Of a stretch of DNA of 8,975 nt, positions 1 to 5,555 are shown in pieces. The first letter of the stretch is position 1, and every line of letters starts with the position of its first letter. Origin of the DNA: an uncultured Capnocytophaga sp. (GTDB taxonomy: Bacteria > Bacteroidota > Bacteroidia > Flavobacteriales > Flavobacteriaceae); the NCBI RefSeq assembly GCF_937936315.1, contig NZ_CALGWU010000038.1:1-8975 (forward strand). The letters are read 5' to 3'. Position numbers and translations under genes: made by a program. The notes beneath the pieces are model-generated. The model saw only the letters and a list, made by a program, of their open reading frames with translations. It had not been told where the DNA came from and ran no database searches.

Positions 1-60
1 ACTATCCCTTTTTTGCAAATAAAAAATAACTTTTCTTACGTCGAACTCACGTTAACTATC

Positions 61-101
61 AAACAAAAAAGCTATACTTCAAAGGTATAGCTTTTTTGTT
101 T
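61..101 (-). terminator. Hairpin terminator after the susCD operon, symmetric
   Basis: A perfect 17-bp stem (61-77 paired with 85-101) surrounds a 7-base loop. The arms carry an A tract on one side and a T tract on the other, so the RNA hairpin would be followed by U residues in both directions. It lies 84 bases after the susD stop codon and is the natural end of the susCD transcript. The symmetry means it could also stop a plus-strand transcript coming from the left, but no gene there can be identified. The stem is largely A-T with a short GCTATAC core, so intrinsic strength is moderate. Confidence 0.8.
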
Positions 102-103
102 AA

Positions 104-190
104 GCAATAGTCAAGTAGATCGCTAGCTTTGGTTTGCAATTCATACTCACCATTAATATCAGTCGAAGTAGCCTACTATGCCTTTTACCA
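104..190 (-). pseudogene. Decayed fragment of a second susC (N-terminal carboxypeptidase-regulatory-like domain)
   Basis: Bases 119-172 align without gaps to bases 4857-4910 inside the intact susC, with 46 of 54 identical by hand count. After a 2-base length difference the match resumes with a 10-base identity (181-190 against 4921-4930). Read on the minus strand it encodes ATSTDINGEYELQTKASD, against GTSTDIDGKYELQAKAGD at residues 52-69 of SusC, and weaker similarity (LLDY against VLEF) continues to about base 105. The differences are spread and often conservative, as expected of a diverged paralogue rather than a fresh copy. There is no start codon, no signal peptide, and the coding frame is broken: TAA, TAG and TAG lie in the same frame just ahead of the conserved part. 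It is therefore a dead remnant, not a gene. Its 10-base identity overlaps the susD stop codon, suggesting a deletion joint. Confidence 0.8.
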
Positions 191-1882
191 TCCTGGGTTT
201 TGGGTGTATTTTACTAACTGAAGTTGGTCAGTAGGTAGCGGATATAGATATTGTTTATCATTCCAAACACGACCTGTTAGAGGGAGTGAAGGATACATTA
301 TCAAATAGTTATCGCTATCTACAGGTAGGTTAGCGACTCCCGAATTAGCAGGGTATAAAGCTTTTAAAGCAGCTGTAAGTTTCATCCCTCTGATAGTTTT
401 AGGATTCTCTACCAATTTTCCTGCTTTCCAGCGTACTATATCATCAAAACGGAAACCTTCTCCTATTAATTCAATACGGCGTTCTCTGCGAATTTCGTAT
501 AGTAGAGGGGTTACTGTATAACCGTAGTTATCTGCATTAGCATCAGCAGCTACACTAATAGTTAGATGGGGCATTCCCACGCGATCTCTAAGTTTGTTGA
601 TGCTCATATCTAAATCGCCTTGAGTCAAAGTTCCTAATTCATATTTAGCTTCTGCGTAGTTTAGCAGTATCTCTGCATAGCGGAATATGAATAAATCCAA
701 GTCACTTTGTTGAGCTATCCATTGTTCTGGATCGCTTGAGCGTCCTTTTATAAACCAATAACCAGAACTTGTTTGTCCACTACCTACGGCTGGAAGGGTT
801 ACTGTTTGTTGTTTGGTAGGGTCTGGGTTTTCTGTCCACACAAAGCCTGGGGTAGCTACTGTCTGTGCATAGCGAGGGTCGCGGTTAGCGGCTTCACCTG
901 CAGGAGTGCTATCATCATAAGTAAATGAAGTACTGCTGATAGGTTTACCATCAGTAAATAGGTAGTTCTCCATAAAGTCTTTGCTACAACCTGTACTATT
1001 TTCACCCGCAGTACGAGTATAGCCATGGGTGCCTGTTCCTTGTATATAAGTGCGTGCCATTATAGCCTCACTATTGGTAGAAAGGTCTTTTTGTATAAAC
1101 AAATTGCGGTAATCTTTAGTCGGATTTCCTGTGCTATACACTCTATATCTACCTGAGTTTATAATTGCTTGCGAAGCATCTGCTGCTGCTTGCAGCCAGC
1201 TAGTCTCATCGCCTAAGTTATGATATTTTCTAAAAGTACCTTCCCATAGTGCTATTCTCGATTTTAGAGCCAAAGCAGCGTCTTTATGTAGGCGTCCTGG
1301 TTCTGCTGATGCTTTTTCAGGCAAGTATTGTACTGCAAAGTTCAGGTCTTCTAATACTTTATCCATCACTTGTTTATGTGGTACTCTAGGACCATAGATA
1401 ATAGGCGATGCATCGTTTACCTTAGTCAAAACCAAAGGCACATCACCAAAGGTCTTTACTTTATCCCAATAATATAATGCTCTGAAGAAACGCACTTCTG
1501 CTGCAAATAGTTCTTTGTGCAAACCTGTTGAGCGGCTGTAGTTATCTAAGAAAAAGTTACAGTTATAAATACCGTTCCAATCTCCTGTAGACCAACCTCC
1601 TCCTGAAGCAGGCACTGTATAGTTCCCTGCCAAAAAGGTATTCACATTTCGGGGCACCATATTGTCAGAGTCGCCATCGTTATAGATAAGAATTTGCACT
1701 GGCAAACTACCGTAAAAACGATTGGCAAAAATCTTCAAGTCATTATCTGTGTTGAAGTACCCCTTTTCGTTAAATGAATCAGGTGGATACTTATCCAAAA
1801 AATCGTCATTCTTGCAAGCGGTTTGGCTTAAACTCGCCAATAAAATACCCGCAAATACTATGTGTTTATATAGATTTTTCAT
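185..1882 (-). CDS. SusD/RagB-family surface nutrient-binding lipoprotein
   Basis: A 565-residue SusD-like protein, the surface lid that captures an oligomeric nutrient and hands it to its SusC channel. Residues 1-22 are a lipoprotein signal peptide with lipobox QTAC, so Cys23 is the lipidated residue. The mature start C-K-N-D-D resembles the lipid-anchored surface-export signal (Lys followed by acidic residues) known from Capnocytophaga. Family signatures include DDFLDKYPPDSF near residue 27, FRALYYWDKVKTFGDVPL at 133-150, RYAEILLNYAEA at 401-412, RRERRIELIGEGFRFDDIVR around 465-484, and the typical end YPLPTDQL...QNPGW. This corresponds to the SusD-like N-terminal and C-terminal RagB/SusD domains; length is normal. 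It follows susC by 25 bases with no terminator or promoter between, so it is co-transcribed. No Shine-Dalgarno sequence precedes the ATG; the leader is A/T only, as usual in this phylum. The substrate cannot be told from sequence: glycan is commonest, but peptide-importing pairs (RagAB type) exist. Confidence 0.95.
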   Translation of the reverse strand: MKNLYKHIVFAGILLASLSQTACKNDDFLDKYPPDSFNEKGYFNTDNDLKIFANRFYGSLPVQILIYNDGDSDNMVPRNVNTFLAGNYTVPASGGGWSTGDWNGIYNCNFFLDNYSRSTGLHKELFAAEVRFFRALYYWDKVKTFGDVPLVLTKVNDASPIIYGPRVPHKQVMDKVLEDLNFAVQYLPEKASAEPGRLHKDAALALKSRIALWEGTFRKYHNLGDETSWLQAAADASQAIINSGRYRVYSTGNPTKDYRNLFIQKDLSTNSEAIMARTYIQGTGTHGYTRTAGENSTGCSKDFMENYLFTDGKPISSTSFTYDDSTPAGEAANRDPRYAQTVATPGFVWTENPDPTKQQTVTLPAVGSGQTSSGYWFIKGRSSDPEQWIAQQSDLDLFIFRYAEILLNYAEAKYELGTLTQGDLDMSINKLRDRVGMPHLTISVAADANADNYGYTVTPLLYEIRRERRIELIGEGFRFDDIVRWKAGKLVENPKTIRGMKLTAALKALYPANSGVANLPVDSDNYLIMYPSLPLTGRVWNDKQYLYPLPTDQLQLVKYTQNPGW

Positions 1883-1907
1883 TGTTTATATTTTTTATAT
1901 TAAAGTA

Positions 1908-4900
1908 CTAAAAACGTGCTTGTAAGCCTAACGTTACGATACGGTTGATAGGATAATCTTGCGATAACAACTCTGGATCGTATGATTTAAGTAGCTTAGT
2001 CCATTCGCAAAGGTTCTGACCTGTCACAAACAAACGCAAATTATTTATTCCTATACGGCCCATTACATCTTTCGGTAGTGTATAACCTATAGTCACTTGT
2101 TTAAGGCGTATATACGAAGCATCTTGCATATAGCGTGTTTGAGTATTCATATTACCTCCACCAAAACGCAAACGTGGGTAATAAGCATCCGTGTTATCAG
2201 GTGTCCAGTGGTCTAACTGATTAGTAGCTGGTACGTCCCATTCGTTAGTAAAGCCCCAGAAATAAGCTCCTCCTAATATCGCATCGCGTTTGCCTACTCC
2301 TTGGAAGAAGACTGTAAAATCAAGGTTTTTATACTCTCCTCCTAAATTCAAACCAAATGTATATCGTGCTTGTGAATTACCGATGATTTTTCTATCACCA
2401 GGGTTATCTAACGTATTATTACCCCAGTCAATTTTGTTGTTACCATCTAGGTCTTTATACTTCACATCTCCCGCTAACCATTTGTAGTTTCCTAATTTCG
2501 AATTGTCTACAGCAGCTGCTTCAGCGTCTGTTTGATACAAACCTTCTGTTTCATAACCCCAAATTTCTCCTATCTCTCTACCTACGTAGTAATGGCCCAA
2601 ATCATTAGTAGGGTTAAGATCGTATTTGGTGATAAATGAACGGCTATCTGCTAAGTTAAAAGCTACGTTATATTTAAAGTCTTCTCCTATCTTGTCTTTC
2701 CAACCTAATACCAACTCAAAACCTTTAGTTTCTAGGTCAGCTGCGTTACGTTGAGGAGCTCCTGTACCCAATACCGCTGGTAGAGGTATACCACTTACTA
2801 ACATTCCATTAGTATTACGTATATAGTAGTCAAATGACCCTGTAAGGCGGTTGTCAAAGAATCCGAAGTCTACCCCAAAGTTACGAGTCGCTACCTCTTC
2901 CCAAGTAAAGTTATTACTTACTAAGCCAGGAGCTGAAACGTATGGCAATTGCTGGGTGCCAAATATATAACCTGTTTTAGTACCATATCCCATTGTAGGT
3001 AGATAAGGGTAAAGTGCTGATACTTGTTGGTTAGGCAACTTACCATATGAAGCTCTTAGTTTCAAATCGCTTACAATGTTGTTGATAGGTTCAAAGAATT
3101 TCTCTTTTGAAATACGCCAACCCAAAGAAGCTGACGGACTAAATACATAACGGCTTTCACGGCTAAAACGTGATGAACCATCATATCTACCATTTACCTC
3201 TACCAAATATTTTTGATCGAATACATAGTTCAATCTGAAGAAAGAACCTATCAATGCCCAATCGCTTATACCACTACCTACTGATGGCTTATCATCGTTA
3301 TTGAGTTTCAAAAACGGATAGTCTTGGTTTACTAAGTTTTTAGTCTGTACACTGAATGATTCATTGTGTTTTTCTTCTTGGTTGTACCCCACCATTGCCT
3401 TTAGATAGTGTTTTTCAGCAAAAGTATTTTCGTACTGAGCGTAAATATTGGCTGCTTGATACAAATCGTGACTATTGTTTTCTGAAACTCTCGAAGGGTT
3501 GTTATGAGGGTAGTAGCCTAAATCAGTGGCTTTTAGAGGATCGTAAATGCTTGTTCTGTCAGTAGGAGCTCCGTATTCTTTAAATTGTTTTACAAAGCTC
3601 TTACCGTTGTGGTGATACGGATTCCAAGTATAATCACCTACTATTTTCACGTGTTTAATAGGGGTAAGAGTAAAACCACTGGTTACCCAAATATCATCAG
3701 ATTTATAAGTACTTCTACCTCCTGTTGCTATTACAGCAAAAGGGTTAGTAAAGTTTCCTTGTCCTGAGAAGTGACCATCAGGGTGATATACAGGCATCAA
3801 AGGTTTTACATCTGTTGCAAAACGCTCTGGTGAGAAACCTAATCCCACATCTGAAGGCTGATTGTTATCTTTATGATTGATTGAAGATTTTAAGTGAAGT
3901 GATAACCACTTAGTAATATCAGTATTTAAGCTAAGGGTTACGTTATAACGTTCAAATTTTTGTTTAGCAGCTTTGAATAGCCCTTCTTGGCTAAACATAC
4001 CTACTGAAGCTAAGTAAGTAGTTTTTTCACTACCTCCTGAAAGAGATACGTTGTGCTGTGCTTGTGGAGCCCAACCTGGGAACATCTCTTTTACCCAATT
4101 GGTATTGCCTACATATCTATATTTTTTAGGGTCATTAGGGTCAGGATATACTGAATTAGCAGGAGTTGGATTATTCAAATAAGCTTCTGCTTTTTCTAGG
4201 TCTGTTTGAGTGAAGTTTTGAGACCCTGTTCTACCCCCTGATATTCTTCCTGTATTGTCAGCCTCCATATACATTTTTAGATAGTCTACAGAGTTTACTA
4301 AGTCTGGCAATCTAGTTGGTCGTGTGATAGAGTAGTCTGTAGAGATGTTTATCTGCATAGGAGTACTTTTTTTTCCTTTTTTAGTAGTGATAAGCACTAC
4401 CCCAAAAGCAGCACGCCCTCCATAAATAGCAGCTGAGGCAGCATCTTTTAGTACTGTTACATTCTCTACATCATTAGGGTTAATTTGGTTAGGATCCATC
4501 TGTACCCCATCTACTAATACTAATGGTGATCCTCCATTAATAGAGGTAAACCCTCTAATATTGAAAGAAGAAGCTGCTCCTGGACGACCATTAGAGGTGC
4601 TGATATTCAAGTTTGGAATAACCCCTTGCAGTCCTTGCCCTATAGTAGTAAGTGGACGGCTTTCAAGCACTTTAGCATCTACAGTTGCTATAGCTCCTGT
4701 TAAGTTTTCCTTTTTCTGAGTTCCGTACCCTACTACCACTACTTCAGTAAGTTCTTGGGTACTTTCTTTTAGCATCACGCTAAGTGAGTAACTTTTACCT
4801 CCCCCTACAACTTTTTTAGTTTGGGTAGTATAGCCCATTGAGCTAAACTCTAGTACATCGCCAGCTTTCGCTTGCAATTCATACTTACCATCAATATCAG

Positions 4901-5063
4901 TTGAGGTACCTTGAGAGGTTCCTTTTACCACTACTGAAACCCCTGGCATTGGTAGTTTAGTTTCATCAGTAACTATTCCTTTTACTGATATAGTTTGCGC
5001 CATTAAAGTTGTTAAAAAACAACTTAACGCAAACATAACAAATGTTAAAAATTTTACTTTCAT
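1908..5063 (-). CDS. SusC/RagA-family TonB-dependent outer-membrane transporter
   Basis: A 1051-residue SusC-like protein, the outer-membrane barrel that imports the ligand caught by SusD using TonB energy. In order: signal peptide 1-22 (likely cut after LMA); carboxypeptidase-regulatory-like beta-sandwich about 24-100 (VKGIVTDETKLPMPGVSV, then STDIDGKYELQAKAGD); TonB-box region about 104-123 (ELTEVVVVGYGTQKKENLTG); plug domain about 115-232, with LVLVDGVQMDPNQI and the SusC hallmark DAASAAIYGGRAAFGVVLI near 208-225; then the barrel to the C-terminal aromatic residue (LGLQARF). There is no STN domain ahead of the beta-sandwich, so it is not the type that signals to an anti-sigma factor. Length is typical and I see no frameshift. 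It is the first gene of a two-gene operon, with its own candidate promoter at 5095-5126. A diverged duplicate of residues 46-73 survives as a remnant at 104-190. Substrate is unknown; no degrading enzyme is adjacent on the visible side. Confidence 0.96.
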   Translation of the reverse strand: MKVKFLTFVMFALSCFLTTLMAQTISVKGIVTDETKLPMPGVSVVVKGTSQGTSTDIDGKYELQAKAGDVLEFSSMGYTTQTKKVVGGGKSYSLSVMLKESTQELTEVVVVGYGTQKKENLTGAIATVDAKVLESRPLTTIGQGLQGVIPNLNISTSNGRPGAASSFNIRGFTSINGGSPLVLVDGVQMDPNQINPNDVENVTVLKDAASAAIYGGRAAFGVVLITTKKGKKSTPMQINISTDYSITRPTRLPDLVNSVDYLKMYMEADNTGRISGGRTGSQNFTQTDLEKAEAYLNNPTPANSVYPDPNDPKKYRYVGNTNWVKEMFPGWAPQAQHNVSLSGGSEKTTYLASVGMFSQEGLFKAAKQKFERYNVTLSLNTDITKWLSLHLKSSINHKDNNQPSDVGLGFSPERFATDVKPLMPVYHPDGHFSGQGNFTNPFAVIATGGRSTYKSDDIWVTSGFTLTPIKHVKIVGDYTWNPYHHNGKSFVKQFKEYGAPTDRTSIYDPLKATDLGYYPHNNPSRVSENNSHDLYQAANIYAQYENTFAEKHYLKAMVGYNQEEKHNESFSVQTKNLVNQDYPFLKLNNDDKPSVGSGISDWALIGSFFRLNYVFDQKYLVEVNGRYDGSSRFSRESRYVFSPSASLGWRISKEKFFEPINNIVSDLKLRASYGKLPNQQVSALYPYLPTMGYGTKTGYIFGTQQLPYVSAPGLVSNNFTWEEVATRNFGVDFGFFDNRLTGSFDYYIRNTNGMLVSGIPLPAVLGTGAPQRNAADLETKGFELVLGWKDKIGEDFKYNVAFNLADSRSFITKYDLNPTNDLGHYYVGREIGEIWGYETEGLYQTDAEAAAVDNSKLGNYKWLAGDVKYKDLDGNNKIDWGNNTLDNPGDRKIIGNSQARYTFGLNLGGEYKNLDFTVFFQGVGKRDAILGGAYFWGFTNEWDVPATNQLDHWTPDNTDAYYPRLRFGGGNMNTQTRYMQDASYIRLKQVTIGYTLPKDVMGRIGINNLRLFVTGQNLCEWTKLLKSYDPELLSQDYPINRIVTLGLQARF

Positions 5064-5094
5064 AAGCTTGGCTATTAAATGTAATTTACGGGGG

Positions 5095-5126
5095 TAAAAG
5101 TAGCATTATTTATTATAACTTCCAAA
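5095..5126 (-). promoter_or_regulatory. Candidate Bacteroidota-type promoter of the susCD operon
   Basis: On the minus strand TTTG (5126-5123) is followed after 20 bases by TACTTTTA (5102-5095), which matches the primary sigma-factor -7 box TAnnTTTG at 7 of 8 positions. Transcription would start near 5088-5090, leaving a leader of about 25 bases before the susC ATG. That leader has no Shine-Dalgarno sequence. Spacing is one base longer than the perfect example ahead of pheT in this window. Confidence 0.6.
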
Positions 5127-5142
5127 TAATTAAAGAATTATT
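5125..5142. repeat. Short AT inverted repeat at the susCD promoter
   Basis: AATAATT (5125-5131) and AATTATT (5136-5142) form a 7-bp inverted repeat with a 4-base gap. The repeat overlaps the edge of the proposed upstream promoter box. Position suits a regulator-binding site, but in DNA this AT-rich a chance dyad is quite possible, and no regulator gene is nearby. Confidence 0.25.
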
Positions 5143-5218
5143 ATTTATTTTTCTATATACTTTTTTAAAATAGATAAGATAATTATATGAATTACAACAA
5201 ATAAGAAGAAAATAAAAG

Positions 5219-5248
5219 AAAGGTTAAAGATTTTTATTTTTAACCTTT
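5219..5248. repeat. AT-rich hairpin in the susC-pheT gap
   Basis: AAAGGTTAAA (5219-5228) pairs perfectly with TTTAACCTTT (5239-5248), and G-T, A-T and T-A pairs can extend it inward, leaving a very small loop. It stands clear of every confident gene, upstream of the susCD promoter and of the rightward small ORF. It could be a weak terminator (T-rich stretches follow on both strands), a leftover from a lost gene, or a binding site. I cannot choose among them. Confidence 0.4.
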
Positions 5249-5321
5249 TCAAAACAAAAAGAAAGGTAAGAAATGTAAAATTGTAGCACGAAAAAGACTT
5301 ACTTAGATTAGCAATTACTCT

Positions 5322-5329
5322 TATTTTTG
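5322..5329 (+). promoter_or_regulatory. Consensus-like -7 box ahead of the 45-codon ORF
   Basis: TATTTTTG agrees with TAnnTTTG exactly and points rightward, ending 10 bases before the ATG of the small ORF at 5340. There is no good TTTG 19-21 bases upstream (the nearest is TTAC at 5299-5302). The leader would be only a few bases long, so this is a weak promoter at best or a chance match in T-rich DNA. Confidence 0.3.
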
Positions 5330-5339
5330 TAGGCTGAAA

Positions 5340-5477
5340 ATGCGCGATCATCATTCAAAACAAAAGCTTTCAAATTATTTGAAGGAGCAAGGCGTATATT
5401 ATTTGGTACAACACTCACAAAAAAGGTATTTTTCTATTATGGATTATATTGTCTACAAGAACCTAAGACTAGCTTAA
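5340..5477 (+). CDS. Possible small protein of 45 residues, unrecognised
   Basis: An ATG-to-TAA frame that starts MRDHHSKQKLSNYLKEQG and ends YIVYKNLRLA. It is the only plus-strand frame in this window that I think may be real. Its composition is mixed and rather basic (His, Lys, Gln, Tyr) instead of the Phe/Ile/Lys-only content of the surrounding AT-rich frames. A consensus-like -7 box lies just upstream, and the strong terminator 27 bases after its stop has a T tract in this direction, so it is set up like a transcription unit converging on pheT. There is no signal peptide, membrane segment or motif I recognise. It may be an intact small gene, the surviving end of a degraded larger gene, or a chance frame; length alone does not exclude chance. 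Confidence 0.3.
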   Translation: MRDHHSKQKLSNYLKEQGVYYLVQHSQKRYFSIMDYIVYKNLRLA

Positions 5478-5503
5478 GTTTATAAATTGTAACTATTCAA
5501 ACA

Positions 5504-5541
5504 AAAAACCCCGTGTGGTACATATACCACACGGGGTTTTT
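5504..5541 (-). terminator. Strong bidirectional terminator after pheT
   Basis: A perfect 17-bp stem (5504-5520 with 5525-5541) closes a 4-base loop CATA. The stem has a G-C-rich core, CCCCGTGTGG, and five A-T pairs at its base that give a U tract in either direction. It begins 15 bases beyond the pheT stop codon on the minus strand. It is the strongest hairpin in the window and would also stop a rightward transcript from 5340-5477. Confidence 0.92.
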
Positions 5542-5555
5542 GCATAGTTTTTCTT

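Larger units (their letters stand above)
5064..5555. other. 492-base AT-rich intergenic region between susC and pheT
   Basis: This gap separates the susC start from the pheT stop. From left to right it holds the susCD promoter with a small AT dyad next to its upstream box, a weak hairpin near 5219-5248, a consensus-like -7 box pointing rightward (5322-5329), a 45-codon unrecognised plus-strand ORF (5340-5477), and the strong terminator of pheT (5504-5541). A 69-codon minus-strand frame at 5145-5354 is rich in Phe, Ile, Leu and Lys, as random AT-rich DNA would be, and I do not call it. No tRNA or insertion-sequence remnant was recognised here. Confidence 0.7.

Noticed and set aside
1..60. Possible end of a gene or insertion sequence at the left edge, including the less AT-rich stretch 38-57
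   Set aside because: No frame here can be tied to a known protein, and no inverted terminal repeat or target duplication can be checked from 60 bases. A short open plus-strand frame runs into the terminator, but there is nothing to support it.
1722..1925. 67-codon plus-strand frame over the susD start and the susC-susD gap
   Set aside because: It is the antisense shadow of the susD N-terminal coding region and runs through the short intergenic gap. It has no family likeness.
5145..5354. 69-codon minus-strand frame with a hydrophobic stretch
   Set aside because: It is composed almost only of Phe, Ile, Leu, Lys and Val, as AT-rich noncoding DNA gives. It reads across the orphan hairpin and has no recognisable motif. 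Its start overlaps the small plus-strand frame. A tiny membrane protein is not strictly excluded.
5064..5555. CRISPR array, tRNA, riboswitch or T-box leader in the largest gap or ahead of pheT
   Set aside because: There are no spaced repeats, no cloverleaf with a T-arm motif, and no T-box sequence or long structured leader. The pheT leader is only about 40 bases.
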